Below, in pieces: positions 31,861 through 47,400 of a DNA stretch of 64,000 nucleotides. Below the pieces are notes generated by a model. It was not told the origin of the DNA and made no database searches. It saw only the letters and a list, made by a program, of their open reading frames with translations. The translations under genes and the position numbers were made by a program. Position 1 is the stretch's first letter, and every line of letters begins with the position of its first letter. Source of the stretch: Albula goreensis (taxonomy: Eukaryota > Chordata > Actinopteri > Albuliformes > Albulidae); assembly GCA_022829145.1 (NCBI GenBank), contig CM040745.1, positions 25,450,906 through 25,514,905 on the forward strand, given 5' to 3'.

Positions 31861-32625
31861 AACTTCTCCTCCTACCGTGAGGACGCAGCAGTGCTTGTGT
31901 CTTGATATGCGATGGGAAACCTGTCACGTACAGCCACTCCTCCTGAAGCGACCCGACCCAGCTCCTCAGCGTTCAGTGTAACAAAGCGGAGGCAAACGCA
32001 ATCTGTAGCTAGCAAGCTAGTAAGCAACAGCTGCGGAGTGGGGACTGTAAAGGGCAGCAGCTCCAGCTTGACTCTGGGCGGATACACAACGTTTCAAAGC
32101 AGTAGATTTTGGGCATAGCCACAAGGGGGGAAAGTTGTCAGGTGGTGTTGTTTTGCTTTTCCACTATTGTTTTCGCTCAGCTGTCTGGAAACGCCACGTT
32201 TTAGGACGGCGCGTGCAAGACCTGCACGTCCCATGCAAGGAAAAGGAGACCCGTTCCTTCGGACGGATATCGCCAAGTATCAAATTGATGGCTTCAGCGG
32301 AAGAACAACAAACGCACTCCCAGCCTCAAGAGAAGCACGTTTGTGAACCACTGCTGCACGAGGAGCGCAAACTGCAAACTCGGTCATACCAATAACTTTT
32401 TTTTTTCGCACAAAAGAAGTTGTTTCCAGTCTGTAGTGGAATATGACGTTTAACAGTTAGGTTGCTGATTATAGGCTACTTTATTCTTGTCCATTTACCG
32501 GAATTTAATATTTTTCTCCGGCTACTGTATGCATTAGCTTCGCTAGCCCTTAATCCGAAATTGCTGAAATTCAGCAATAATAGATTTTAATATTCGTATT
32601 CGTTTGCCCTGGAATTAAAATCTAG
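31861..32625 (+). promoter_or_regulatory. tbc1d4: TBC1D4 promoter and 5' UTR region
   Basis: CpG content rises clearly from about 31.86 kb and stays high through the first coding exon, as expected for a CpG-island promoter. An in-frame TAG stands directly before the start ATG at 32626, so the reading frame cannot extend upstream within this exon. The transcription start is not defined; part of this region must be 5' UTR. Confidence 0.55.
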
Positions 32626-35600
32626 ATGGAGGTAACAAACAGTCAAGATGACAAAGGAAATAATCCCTCGAAGCCAGATAAAAGATTTGCGCTTTGTTAC
32701 ATGGGGTGGTCGTCGCTGGACAGACGGACAACCCTTCCAATGCTGCCGTGGCTGGTGGCAGAAATTCGCAGGAGAGGCGAGAAGAACGAGACCGGTCCTG
32801 TCCAGGCCAGGGAAGTTGAACTGATTCTGATGCCTCCCCTCATTCGATGCGTCCCCGCAAACAGCAGCAACGCGTCCGTGTTCATCTTCGAACATAAAGC
32901 TCAGTTCATTTCACGTTTCATTCACAACAGCCACGACCTCACATATTTTGCCTACCTTATCAGGAGCCAGCCTGACAACCCGGAGTCTGAGATGGCATGC
33001 CATGTTTTCAAAGCGAGCGATCCAAATCAGGTACATAAGGACACAAGTCAGAAACAAAATATACATTCATATTTCTATCAATGTGGCTTGCTGTTACTTG
33101 CCTGTTGATGTACACAGTCACATATTATTTCACACAACCGTATACTTACGTATATGTCCAAGTCAAATTTTATCGTCCTACTTCGATCAATACGAATAGT
33201 TTTTGTGGAATGCATTTCAATCTAATGCTTTTCTGTGTAACTGTGCAATGTGCGTTTACTGGATTTCAGTTTACATGTTTGCCCGCCAGCTGTCAACCAT
33301 AAACAGGAACCCAGTCTATTCAAGAGTTGGTGAACAGAGTTCTAATAGTACATATTGAAAATTTCCCCCATGTATTGTGGTGATGTACTACTGCTGATTT
33401 AAGAGAACATCTTAAATGTCCTGGAATATATATTCCAAGTGATTTCATATTTTGTGTTTCAGTAAACTACAATGTTTTGCCAGCGAGACAAAGAGTGTCA
33501 ATGTGTAAGCAAGTTTTCATTTTGTTTAGGTTTAGCGAGGGGATGCAGTCTGAGTTTTGTGCTCGAAGTAGTGAACAACTTCTAATTATTGTAAAATGAC
33601 TCAATTTTTGCAGCACAGAATAACCACTTGAAGGAAATGGAAAAGAGAATGTATGCAATAATACAGTTACAATACTTGATTGTTATGTTTCCTTAGTAGA
33701 TAATGACCACAGTATAAGCCATGCATTTTTTAACAGTCATAATGTTTAGTATAATTTTAGAATACAATACAAGTGGGTGTTGACCACATTGCTACATATA
33801 TTTTTTCAAAGCTGACTATTTGGTTTGCTTAAATTGCTCATTGGTACAAAAGTTAACCAGTTGCACACACAAAACAGGTCTAGCTTATTTGATATTTTAT
33901 TGGATATGGATATTTTAATGAAGTGGTCTCCTTCCCAACATAATACTTTATACAACATCCTCTTGTTATGGCATGTTTAGTCCTAAACTTGTTGTAGATT
34001 TTATACTTGTATTGGAAGACAGTTTGGGATTCGGTCAACTTTTGTCATTAACATTGGCTCAGAATTTAACACAGTTAAATTTTTATCTTCACTAACAGTT
34101 TGTGTGATTCAGTAATCATGAAATTGAACTCTCCAAGCTTTTCTTGTAGAGAAAAAAGCTTAACATTATCAATAAGTTTAAGTAAAACTTAAGGATAAAT
34201 GTTGTTTCAGTGCCTTAGTATATGGAATTAGCCTATGAGCTTTTTTCCAGATCTGTTAATTTATACCAAAAAAGTGAGACAATTCTTATTGTTGGGTTAC
34301 TGCTTTGACTCTGAGATTTTCTTCCCTCTATCAGGCAAATTTGTTTGCAGACAGACAGTACAGATGAGAGTGAAGTGAACGCGTTGAACGTTTCACAACA
34401 TAATTAGCATTGTATTGAGTGACTATGTGTCCTACATGCACAGTGCAGTTGCACTGTATGACATGAGAAATCAATGCGGGACATAGACAGTGCAGAGAAT
34501 GTTTATGCAATAGCTGAGGCCTTATGACTGTTGGAAGCTGCAGGCAAATGGCCCCAGCTTGTCAGAAATGGTGCTTTGAAAAGTTTCTGTGAAAACATCA
34601 CTGAATTATGAATGCTGCATAACTTGCCAAATTTAGAACAGCACCAGGCAGAAATGCTGAATTTTTAATTTCCACAAGTATCCTGTGTGTATGTAAACCG
34701 TACAGCCTGAAGGATTGTTTTGTGCATGTGACTGTATATTGATCACATAAGATTTTTTAAAATGTCACAGAATGAGTATGAACTTAATTTATATGTATGT
34801 CTACATTTTAAGTTTCACACAGATTCTTTCTTAAGTTTCACACAGATTCTGACAACATAGTTCTAGCAGCATGCTTTTGGGTTTATGTTTGTGTGTGTAC
34901 GCATGTGCATTTCTGTATGCACATTAATTTATAAATGGAACATGTACTTGTGAAGTGGATAAGGCATTGATCTTTTCTTACCTGTGGCTGTAGTTTAGTG
35001 AATGTTAACATATAAACCTAGGACTGTGTCATGGAATATAGCCAACATTTAATCTGTGCTGTGAATAAACTTAAAGGAATTCTTAAAGTGATTTGATTTT
35101 AGCTAGATATGCAGTTAAAACAACTTTAGGATGGTGAACATAACATCCATGTTCTGTCAAACTGATAAATTATTCAGCTACTCTACATTATCTACAGCTG
35201 CTGAGTTAGAAAAGATGAATATGTGCAACCTGAGCACCTTGTACCTAAAAGGTGATTGGCACACGCTCAAGGACTGTAGCAATTGTTATGATCCTTGCTG
35301 AGATCAACATGCAATAAGATCACTTGATCTTGCAAACAGTGGAGTAAAGCAGCCATTTTTGCTTAATTGTTCCACTTTTATGCACTTCACCTTAATTCTT
35401 TTTATCTTAAAATTTCAGCTTGATCACTTCCCCTTGTAATCCTTCTCAAACTGACTGATCACACTGTTTAATTATTATCCTTTAAGAGAGAAATACCTTT
35501 CCCTTCCAGCCTTTCTTTTATGAATGTTTTTAGTCTCAGCTCCACAGTTGTGGTTATTTACAGTTGTGCAGCTGTTTGAATGACATTCTTACTTCCAGAG

Positions 35601-38600
35601 GATTACCACAGTCATGCTGCTACCTTCTTACCCTTGAAAATACTTGTGTGACCCTTTTGTGAGAGATGGTTTTGGCCTGTTAAAGGCTTGGAAGCTTTTG
35701 TAGTGAATACTTGCTTGGTTGTTGTATGTTTTATTGGCTAATAGAGAATCAACATTATATTTGGGGAAGAAACTGCACACAGTAAATCATAAAGGCTATG
35801 TAGATCAGATGAGCCCATTCAAACACTCTGTAAGCCCTTTATTAATTATCTACAGGTGTTTTTTGAGGGTTTCTGGCCACCTCAAAGCTCAAATATGATG
35901 GATATCAAACCTAAAATGGTGTATGATCTAGACTCTTTTCATTTACTAATTTTTAATGTGGCTCAATGTTTTTTTAAAGTGTGAGGAAGATCATTGGAGT
36001 CCAGAATATTCTTTGTGTATTGTCCTTGAAAATGAATAATTTCTATTGTAATAAAAACAATGCAATTTCATTAACTTTGTATGCAAGATGGTCATCAAAG
36101 GGATGCCATCTTGTCAAGGCATAACAAGACATAAAGGGTTTTAAGATTAAAAGCTCAGCACTCTTAGCTAGACTATTTTGATTTATTATGGCAGTACTGT
36201 TATCCAAGGTGCCTTTCAGGGTCTTCAGTGACAGTCTCTTATTTAGTTTCTGTGGGAGGTGTTGCCCTGTGCCATGACATGCACAAAAATGGAAATCAAA
36301 CAAAAACTGCTTTTTGTTGAACGTGTACATCAAAAGTTGAAATAAGTCAGATATGTAAGTATAAGTATAAGTAGGCTATTTCGAATAGTAGCAATATATC
36401 TTGCTTGAAGATATAGGCTATCCTAACAGTTGTGAGGAAGTTTGATATCAGTTTAAAGTTGATAAAAAGCTGACAGTTTCTGTCATGCATTTATAAGTTT
36501 GTAGATGTTTTCTGCACTGAGGTGTAGGCCCACTGTGCATGCTTTTTATTTTTCTTTATACTGGTGTTTAAGTCATTTCAAAGATTTCACCTACAGCACA
36601 CATTTTTGTGGTGTAAGAATATGGGTGTCTACTTAAAGTTGCTTCTTGTTTGGGGAAAAAAGAGTTGAGTTTTGTGTACTACAGGAATGTTGAGAGGTTT
36701 GGTTTGTGATCATTTCTGTGACCTTTCATTTGCCAATACAGGATATGCTACCTTCATTTCAATCTTTTTGTTAGCCCTCCTAACCTTCCTGGAGGAATAG
36801 CCATTATGTTTGGAAAAAATCCTCCATTACTCTTGGGAAAATTTGTTGTTGAAAGGCATTTGTGGAAGAAAAATATTATGGCAGTGTAAAAGTTTTGAAA
36901 TTATATGAGCAAAACTTGTGATGGCAGTTCAACTATCTGATCTGTAATATGGGTGTATATGCCTGATACTCTATGACAAGGCTCTGCATAAGGAGGGCAG
37001 AGCTTCCTGCTTTGCCTCCTGTTAAGCAGGTTGGTGTGTGTGACGGGTGGAATCATCTGGAAAGACGACAATTTTTTTTTCTAGTATGTTTTATTTTCGC
37101 AGCATGAGTGAGAAATTGTAGTCTGAACATTGCTGAAATACTCAGTGTAGGAGTGGGAGAGACACTTCTTTGCTGTTAAACTACAGTGTCAGGGGCCTAC
37201 AGTATCCATATAAAGACCTTAAATGTTTCACTGCTGCCTCGTTAGGCAAGAAAAACTGGCTGGGTAGCAACACGTGCCAGATAGACCTTGAAGAATGTGA
37301 GTTCACCCACACACTGTTAGCTGTGCTTCCCTGTGCTCCACTACTGCCTTTTCCACCATGGAAAATTTATTTGAGCGGTGTATATATGTAGGCTATATGA
37401 ATACATTTTCCATACCTGCAGCCCAGAATTTATGAGTGTGTGATTTGTTAAGATTTAACTGAAGTCTTAATATTACATTGACTCTGTTCTAGTATGATTT
37501 ATTTTGACCTTTGCAGCCCATTAAATTTACAAAGATACGGCTAAACTATTTGGAGAGAGGAAACATGCTGGAACATATTCTCATACCATCTATTTTTAGA
37601 GGAACTTCCAGAAGCTGCAGTTCTACTAACCAGTAAAGAATGGTCAATTTTCATAGAGCATGGCTTTTAATGGAAATGTCCCTGATCCTTAAATTATACT
37701 GTTGCTTATACTAAATCTTTGTATTGTTTTCTATTCATAATTTTCCATGAATAGAGTACTCACAAAAATTTAAGACATCTTTACCATAAAGACATGAATT
37801 GTTATCTTGTTGAGGTTTGTTTGACATACAGTAAAAATGCAGTGACCTTTCTTGAAGTCAAGAGATCCAACAGGACATGATTGGCTATGTGAACAAAATA
37901 GGCTGTGACTTGTGCTTCCCAGTCTGTGTCAGATTGAGATGGTGACTCTTTGCATAGATTCCACCGCCTCGTCTGTGCCTGGGTTTTTTTTGAAGGCTTG
38001 TAGGACACCAGTGACACCACAACATGTTGTGATCCAAGTGGGAGAAAAAGCGAGGAGGTCAAGCAGTCAATGGAAGTATTCCCAGCAATGTCACATGTAC
38101 TTCAGCACAGTGTTGGTCATGCCCAGGGCAAGGTTGTGTGCTTTGTCATTTTTTGTTTGTGAGGATGTTTCCCTCCATTGTGCCATATGAATCTCTTTAT
38201 TTCACATGAACACTCAACATACATGCACTAGATAGGTCAACTTGGACCATTGAGAAGTTGTAGTGGTGCTGTACCATTTCAGTTAAAATGGCTGCCTTGA
38301 CAAGATGTCAGCCCTTTTCCTCCATCATGGCAGGACTCCCAGGCTATTTCATGTGACTTTTTCATTATAGTTTCTACATGTCATTAATTGCTTTTGACTT
38401 TCAGTGCGAACACTGAGACAGAGCCTTAACAGGTCACTAAACCCCCCAGAAATTTGTATAAATTCCATTTCTTCCCTCATGTTGCAACATGTGAGCTGTA
38501 ATAATGCCTCATTTTTATGTGTAAATTTTTGGCTACTTGTTGAATGTTGTACACATTAGCCGCAAGACAAGAAATTTAAATGCATGAATCAGGATCCTAA

Positions 38601-41600
38601 TGCTCACCTTATATCATTAGCCTATAGATCTGCAGTGCATAAAACTGTGGAGAGATTGCATCCCTGAAGTGAAGCATTGATTTTCTCATCAGCAGTTTCC
38701 TACAGATATAGGGTCTGTTCTACTATGCAATCATTCAGTATTTGGTGTATATATTGTAGTTGCTCATTCATCCCAAACTGCCTGATTTTGAAATGGCATG
38801 CATGGATTTTTCCCTTAATGCTCCTTCAGTCTGTGTATCTGACTTGCTCATATTCAGCTGACGGGACAGGTGGAAAAGCACAGAGTTGCTTTGTATTCAG
38901 AGACACAGTTAAAAGCGTGAGGTGGTTTGTAATCATGGTTCTGTCCCGTTTGGCACCACAGTGCGGTTGCGCTCTCCGTGATTGCTTGCGACAAAGGCAA
39001 ATAATAATAATCTGACCATTTGAAAGGCAACATTAGTTGGAGTAAACTCTTTTTAGTGCTTGGCCAAATGGAACAAAGGGTCTCCCTATGCCATGATAGA
39101 TTAAAAAGGTGTTGCATATCTTTTCTCCAAATCTAACTGTGGAGGCTGGGAGCTGAGGTGTTGCACCACAAGAACGACTTGATTTTGAATTGTATCACTT
39201 ATGCCAACTGTTGTGCGACAAGCCCATTCTTTATCTCACACAAAGCAAACTTGCTTATTATACAATGCTGTATAAGAGATGGTGCTTTGTAATCATTTAC
39301 TAACCTTGCTGCTGAGTAGTTTTTGTACAACCATTCCCTTTGTTACAGGTCTTTATAGTCTTTGGGTGACTGTATTTGGATGTGGAATAGTTTAATAAAA
39401 AATACAATAAAACAAGATTTATTCCAGTGCTGAGTACTGCATCAGTATTTCACAGAAACATTTACTTTTTGCTTCCGTAGTTGTGACAAAAGACTGTTCC
39501 ATAGATTGTTTTCATATTTAACTAGTTACTTTGAGTGATCCATGTGTCCCCAAGCTCTGAAAGAGATACGCAGGTCTGGTTTTTGCACATTGCATAGCTG
39601 AAGCTCCACAGAGCTGCATGGTGTTTGTGCTTGTGTGGGAGGAACATAGCCTTCCTTGTTATGAGGGTTTTCTCTCCTGACATGCCCTGCACTAGAGCAG
39701 GGTCCTCTGCAACAGGGTCATGCAGTCTCAGGGACTGATGGAGCGGTAAAGCCATCCAGATGACACAGGGATGGCCTTGGCTGTCCCATGTTATGTCTGA
39801 ATTGCACTTCCTGCCTTCAGTGTCATCAGCTGGGTTTGTAAAGGAAGTGTGACAAGCTTTGCAAGTGTGTGTTTCACATCAAACTTAACAGACTCTTCTG
39901 ACCTCTACCTTTTTAATTTGAATGGATTTCCATGTGTTTAGCTGTGACAAACAAGACATTTGTAACAGTGAACCTGAATGTCTGGCTATTCACTGAGCTT
40001 TGTTGGGTGCCCTCAGGTGAAAAATATATTATGATTGCTTTGCCTGTCTCCTCTTTTTTTACCGATGTTGCTTCTGTTACAGGTTATGAACAGCAAAAAT
40101 GAAAAGGATTGTATGATTTCACAGTAATCCACCCCCTTTTGTCTTTGCTGATATCTTTCCCTCAGAATTCCATGCTAAAATTATCATAGATGCTGTTGCT
40201 TGAAACAGCTGGACAGTTAATTGCATTCATCACAAAAGCTTCTGCCAAATACACCCTCAACAATGATCTCTTTCAGAGTCTTTGAGGTCATCTTTTGTAG
40301 GTATGGCAGCCATAGTTATTTGCCAGGCTATATGTGCTCTTTGCTTAATTAATTGATGAGCCACACCTGTGTGGTAACCTCTGCATCAGATGTCTGTCTC
40401 ATTTGCAGAGCTGATTCTTTTTCTTTTAATTCACTACCAGTGAGTGTTCATAGGAAAACTGCTGATTACCATCATTGTCCAGGAGCTTTTTAAAATACTC
40501 TTGTGTGTTGTTTCCACTTTGTATTACACTAAACAATTATCCTCCTTTTTTTATTTTTCTTCTGGTTTTGAATGATGAATTATGTTAGCAAGCCCAGACC
40601 ATCACTGCATTTTTGTCAGGAAAGCTCAGAGTAACACGAGTGCCCCACCACCACCCTTCACCCTGCGGCAGTCCACCCACAGAGTGATGCTGTCAGTGTG
40701 TCTACAGTTTATCCACAGCTGGTGCAAGCAATCTGTGAGTCTTTGATTGACTGGTGGAGTCACTCTTTAACAGTGGAGGGGGAAGGGGGCAATTGTCTTC
40801 TGACCTATGCAGCTTCTGTCCCAATTGTATGCATCAGCCCATGGGACTTCAGGCCAATGTGAGCACTGTGAGAGGGTTAGTAAGCATTTGCAGGAAGATT
40901 TCCTGTTAGAGCTGTGTGTTTCCACAAGTGAATGAAACAGTATCCATCTGTAACCACACAGAGCCATGGTAAATGGTCTGAGTAATAGGAGCACATGTGA
41001 CTGGCCAACATGAATATTTTGTAGATTCAAATCATGCATACATCTGACTGAACAAGCTGAGGATGATTACGAAAGCAAGTCTGGTTTTGCAGTTTCTGGA
41101 CCACTCTCTTGTCACTGAGTGTAACTGAATTTTCACTGGAAACCTGGGAGGTAAGCCAAGAGTCAGTTATAAACAAGCGACCACACCCTTTCTGTTACTT
41201 GTGTAAGTTAGGTCTTTGTGGCAGTGTTAGAGAGGCCAGAGAGTGTGTCTTTGCCTCATTTCTCAATGGACCCTTTCTGTCCCAGCTCTCTTGTGGAAGG
41301 TTTCCATCCATTCATTTGTATTTAGGTCAGGAAAGGATTCAGTGCATAGTCTGGGCCTGAGGTTAAAGGAGAAGTTTGATTAAACCCTCTGTTTTATGCA
41401 AAATGAAATGGGCTTTGCCAGGCTGTAAATTCTACCCTGGAAACCCATATTATTTTCTCAAGATGAATGTCAGTGCATTTTATAAAGACACACCAAACCA
41501 TGTGTAATTTTGTTTGATCTTGGATGCAACAGGTAGCAGTAGTAGTTGCAATAATAGTATCAAAATGACAAACTATCAGTTTTATATCCCCACATTATCC

Positions 41601-44447
41601 TAATTGCTGATGGGATTTATAATGTAATAATTATTAAATGTTTTAGTTTTTGTATAGCTACTGAGCTACAGTTCTTTCTGAGGTAGTAAATATAGGCTAA
41701 TATGTACATCGTGAACTACTGGGTATTTGTTTTTCATTTCCATTGGTGTCAAGAGCAGCTAATCCATCTGACCTTGGCTCATAATCTCTCTTTTAAAGAC
41801 CTCATATCCACTTTCCATTATGCCCCTTGTGTTGTGTCTGGCTGATTTACACTAGAAGGTGTATTGATTGGGTTGTTTTTTCACACAGACCCTCTCTCCC
41901 AGCCCTGCTATATATGTGTCTGGGATGGATAACTGATGGATTACTTAGTATGTCTCTGTTAAGCTCTGGGGAAAGTCTTTCTGGGAGCTCAACTGACACA
42001 GTGGGATTAACAGCTTTTAGTAATGTGTACATTCTATATATAAATGATAAAATCATTTCAATTAATTGATGGTGACTTCCTTAATGCAGAAGCATCCCCT
42101 TCTGTTTCTTGTTGAACGGATATTTTTTTCTGTTCCGTACCGGAAAGCCAATCTCAGGAGGAAGTCCATAGGAACCTGAGGTTCCCGTGAAATGGGTTGA
42201 CATCCCGATGACTATAAAACCAAAATATTTATGAAAAATCTTTCTAATGACTGTAGAATATTTATTGTACATAAAAGTTATCTAATTATTTGTCATTTTT
42301 GGTATGGCCATGTTACACCATTATCCCATATACTGTACAATTATGTGGCATGGAAATGTCTTGGCTTCTCGTTGAAATGGAAGTCCTCTGCAGATAAGTC
42401 AGTTCTGTATTACCTCCCTGCAAATGGGGGCCACCTAGCCTATAGTTGCAGTTAATTGTGCTACTTTGGGCGAGTTCTTCCAGAAGGTCATTTCAGCTGG
42501 TTTCTTCATTAAGCAGTGATGCGTTGCTCCACTGTCTCTCTTATTCTATTGCAAGCCAGGTAAGTGCTTTTTAGTGTGAGGTGTAGTGCTTTTGGCTTTG
42601 TCTTTGTCTTCAAGCACAGAGAACCATGGGTTTTGTCCTCTGTCACATTTATTGCTTGAGAATTTGATCGATAGAGTGGTTGCTCTGTTTTGTTATAATA
42701 GGTTTTCAAGGATGCTTAAAAACATGCTTATTTCACTGCAGGTGTCTTATCACTCCTCTCATGCCTGTAATGCATAATTAATCTAAATGGATCTGATCTT
42801 GGAATGGGAACATTCCAAAGGTTGTGTTGTGTTTGTGTTTGTACTGTGGGGACCTCAGTAAATATAGGAGTTTAAGGGAATTTACCAGAATCTACCAGGA
42901 GGAGCATGGCTCATGCCATCAGCATTGTGTAGTTCATAGAGATAGAGCTGATCATCTACCTCCTGCCTTTGTGCTGAAATCAGTCTCCCAGTGCTTTACT
43001 CAGCCCCTTTGCTCTCCCCTATGCTGTGTATCAGCTTGCCTCCTGACAGCACATCTGAGCTGGCTGCTGGCTGTCGGCCCAATTCCCTCACTCCAACAGT
43101 GTTAGTTCTATCCTGGCAAGATGCATCTTGTCATTATAGATCAGTTTGGTTGCCATTGTAAGCTTTTCAACATTCTCCACTGGAAATAAAAATAAAGGCA
43201 TAAACTGTAAATAGCTAACATAATTGTCTCATTCATTATAATAGTGTACATTTTACAAAAGCACAGGCATAGCTATGCACCAAACCTACTCCAGAAACAA
43301 AAATGTCAGGTTATGTATTTTGGAGAAAAATGTAGGCCATTGGCTATATTTCATTCATTTACATAGCTGGTTTAGTATAAATAGAAGTCATTGTCATTAC
43401 TACCTTTTTAACTTGGCTTTTTTGCCCTACTGTTAGCAGCACCACCCAAAGGAATGTATCTCCTGAGGTAGCGGTTGGATTGTGGGTCATGCTGATTAGC
43501 ACTGGGATGATCAGTAAGCTCCGCCTTTGTCTGAGGAGCATTTGGTTGTAGGTGTTCAAATTAGCAGTGCAGCAAAACAGCAAGTTGGGCTCCTTTGTCT
43601 AATATTTATATCTTACCTGTGCTCAAGAATGTGTCCTATTTTCTGGATTTGGAAGGTACAAAAGTTTCTGTATTGCCAGTAAATAACTAAGATTTATAAT
43701 TTGCCATATGTTGTAATTGTTTCAAATTGTAAATGTAAATTTCCTTTTCATGCCTTTTTTATCACTTATCATTTTTGTAGCTCTTTAGCCTCTGAGTGTG
43801 TTGGAAACTGTGCTGTTGCCTTATGCTGAAGTGAGGCTTTTGTCCTACAGGTTCCTGCGGTCATCAGCAGCATCAGACAGGTGTCAAAAGCCGCCCTCAA
43901 GGAGGACTCCAAGCCTAAACAGGAGGCCGATGAGGCCTTCTACAACTCGCAGAAGTTTGAGGTTTTGTACTGTGGCAAGGTCACTGTGGCACACAAGAAG
44001 GCACCCTCTACTGTGATCGATGACTGCATCGACAAGTTCCGAAAGCATGAGGAAGAACGCAAGCGTCCCCGTCCACTAAATGGGCAGCGTGGCTCCACTG
44101 ATGCATCTGTGGAGTTCATCATGGGGGAAGATCCCCTTTCCCCTGCCCTGTTCAGTGGGTTGGACCAGGAGAGCACAGGTTCAGAGGAGGGGGTGGAAGG
44201 GGGCAAGGGCATATCCCTCAGCCCCAGCCTGGGAAGCTTCCGAGGGGCCCTCCCAGAATGCATCCTGGAGGACTCAGGTTTTGACGACCAGCAGGAGTTT
44301 CGCACCAGGTGCAACAGCCTGGCGGCCGGGCTGCAGAGGAGGCCGAGGGAAGGGAGCCTGAAGGCCCCTGCACGCAGGAGGCACGCCAGCGCTCCGAGCC
44401 ATGTACAGCCCACCGATGCAGATAAAAACCGCACTATGCTCTTCCAG
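32626..44447 (+). CDS. tbc1d4: TBC1D4 exons 1-2: first PTB domain and N-terminal Akt site
   Basis: Exon 1 (135 codons) opens [11 protein letters not shown] and contains [19 protein letters not shown] and [18 protein letters not shown], the core of PTB1. Exon 2 (199 codons) completes the domain with [21 protein letters not shown] family-typical [13 protein letters not shown] segment follows, then [13 protein letters not shown], whose serine (about residue 315) corresponds to human Ser318, an Akt site that also serves 14-3-3 binding. The N-terminus before the PTB domain is shorter than in human. Ser318-type regulation is therefore expected to be conserved, by inference. Confidence 0.93.
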
Positions 44448-47400
44448 GTACCACCTCACACACCCTCATGCCCTGAGCTGCCTGTGTCTCCTCATGGTTT
44501 ACATCAGAAAATTAACTGGACTTGCAAAATTATAGAAATGCTCTGCTCTGCTTACAATGGTTCTGGCCATAAATATTTCATAAATATATTGTAGACCCCA
44601 GTGAAGCATCTGAGTGGATCTCCTTTACCTCTGTAAATATAACTTGCATTATCTGTTGACCAGATGTTTTTATGCTCATTCAACGTTTTCCCAATTTCAA
44701 ATACTCTTTTCCATTTTCTATTTTATTTGACGCTCCTGACAAGTTTGCTTGCAAAATTATGATTGCTTAATAAACTCAGTGAACTTCCATTTATCTGTTA
44801 TTCCAAATTAATGTGTTAGGAAATATTCTTGAAGAAAGAACAGATGGTTTGTTTATTAAACAATTTATCTAGAAGGGCAGTTGAAGCTGCAGGTTTTATC
44901 AAACCAAGCATTGTAATTCAAGCGTTTGTCATGATGGTGCTGACAGAACGTTGCTATGGTAATGTTCGTGGAAGCGTCTCCTTCACATGGAATTTTTATT
45001 AGTTCTGTCTCATGATAATGTCTGGAAGCCGTCTTTTGTAAAGTTCTCCTGATAATCCTATGGTTTACCGAAAGAAGGCACTGAACAAGCTGAGCATCAT
45101 GGTCACAGTGCAGTGTATGCTTTTGTTTCTCACTAGTAAGCACAGCCTTTCAGACAGTATACTAAAAGGCCTGTGAAGTAAACTGCGTTCCAGTTACATC
45201 AGTGTTGGCTTTATCTTGTCCTCATGCTGCTAATTTGACAAGGCTGTCATTGGCAGATACTGCTGCCCTCTATTTTTCTTTGAAATCAATTACCCAAGAA
45301 ATCTTTTGTTCAGCTTTTGTGACCTTGATTATGCATGTATGTTAGTACTGAAAGAGGCTCTAGAAATAGCCATGAGCTCAGTTTACAGACTCCAATTTGT
45401 GTGATGTTTTTGCTTTACATGTTTTCTTTTCTCTTCCTCCCTCGTGGTTAGCGCTGTGGTAGTGTAGCTGCTAATGAGTGCCGTTTTGTTCCATAGGTTG
45501 GACGCTTTGAAGTGAACCTCATTAGCCCTGACACCAAAACAGTAGTGCTGGAAAAGAATTTCAAAGACATTTCTTCTTGTTCTCAGGTATATGCTGGTAC
45601 TGTATGCTATGTTTCTGCGTCACCATGTAAAACAAATTTCACCCTTGTTCTACTTTCAGCTTTTATCACCTTTCACTAGTTTAACAATTCTGAGCACAAT
45701 CTTTGACTTTACCAGAGGAGTGGTATTCTGGGCCCTTTGTCAAAATGGGGTTGTGCAATCATTGCAGGTGTTTGCTGTTTATCTTGGAGCTGCCTCTCAG
45801 GAAAGTGCAGATGAAATAATACAAGCTAAAAAACAAACCATCACTTTGACAAAACAAAATGTATTGCTTTTAATATCTTTTTAAATAAACCTATGGTTAG
45901 TTTACAGTGTAACTTTTTTCACCATCCGGAATTAATAATTTACTCTTTTCAACCTAGATCTTGACCTCAGATGTTTTTTTTTTCTCTCGTCTCTGCTGCT
46001 GTTGGAATGAGTAGACACGTTCTGTTGATATAGCACTGTGGATACAATGATGAGCTTCTACAGACTTAAAGACGGGTTGCTCCTTACTGCTTATCTTGTT
46101 TGTATCATACACAGGGAATTAAACAGACAGACCATTTTGGGTTCATTTGTCGTGAGCCTGTGGAGTCAGGCTCAAGTCAGTATGTGTGCTACGTGTTCCA
46201 GTGTGCCAGTGAGTCTCTGGTGAGTATTTATCCACAGCAAATTTCTCCCACCTCTGTGTCCTGCCTTAGCTATAAATATAGGTCTCTGGGTTTTTTTTTA
46301 TAACTGGTTTGTACTTGCAGCATATAATAATGGTAGATGGCAATGAAGTTCATATAAGAAGAACCTGCTTTATTGCTGTATAGATTCACTGGTATTGAAA
46401 TGTCATATCATTCACCATTCTTTCTTATTTTTTTTGTTGACTGTTTACGCACTATTCCAGGTTATTGTTTGAAAAGTTATGGTACCATACTTGCCATTTG
46501 AGTGGGATAAGCACTTTGCAGCTCTATTTGAAATCAGACCATTGGTAAAACTGAGGATCTTGAGATTTATATAAAAAAAACGCATGAGGGAGCTCATGAA
46601 GTCCTGTGGTACATCAGGTCTAGGCTACTGTCTCAGCAGCATGTTTCCCCGAAAATAGTCAAGAGCAACAGTAGATTTATAAATTTAGTCATTTTGAGGG
46701 TTGAAATTATGTTATTTGGGGAACAAAATGATGGTTGAATTAGGAAAATCTTGTTTTTATTTTATGATGTATTTTACTTTTGTGTTTGGAGTGAAGGGAG
46801 GTATTTGCATTGGTGAGTAGTTGAGAATAGAAGATATATGAACATTTGTGCTGTCTTTGAGTAGGTGGATGAGGTGATGCTCACTCTGAAGCAGGCCTTC
46901 AGCACGGCAGCAGCTCTGCAGAGTGCCAAAACTCAGGTTAAGCTCTGTGAGGCCTGCCCCATGCACGACCTGCACAAACTGTGTGAGCGAATTGAAGGTA
47001 CAGCGAAAATAGCCATCGAGCACAGCACTTATTTAGTTTAACTTATTTCAGCACAGTCACTGAACAAGGTAAGAAGGACCTTGATTGACCCAGGTTTTAT
47101 TGTGTGTTCAGGTCTCTACCCACCCAGAGCAAAGCTGTCCATTCAGCGTCATCTCTCCCAGCTCTCTGATAATGAACAGGCTGACATTTTTGAACGGGTT
47201 CAGGTAAGGTCCAACTCTTGAGCCCTCTGTACTGATCAGGGCTCAGCTAAAGATGAAAGACAAACAAAAGTGTGAAAAAAGATCAGGTGTTTTGAATTTA
47301 GTGTTTCTCAGTGTCTGTCCAAAGCCCCGGAGATTGATTGCAGTGGAAAAATGTCACATATCTTCTATCCTCTTGCCTCGTTGGCAATGAAAAAGTAAAT

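Noticed and set aside
43940-44434. 164-codon minus-strand open frame
   Set aside because: It is the antisense shadow of TBC1D4 exon 2, whose plus-strand reading is clearly conserved.
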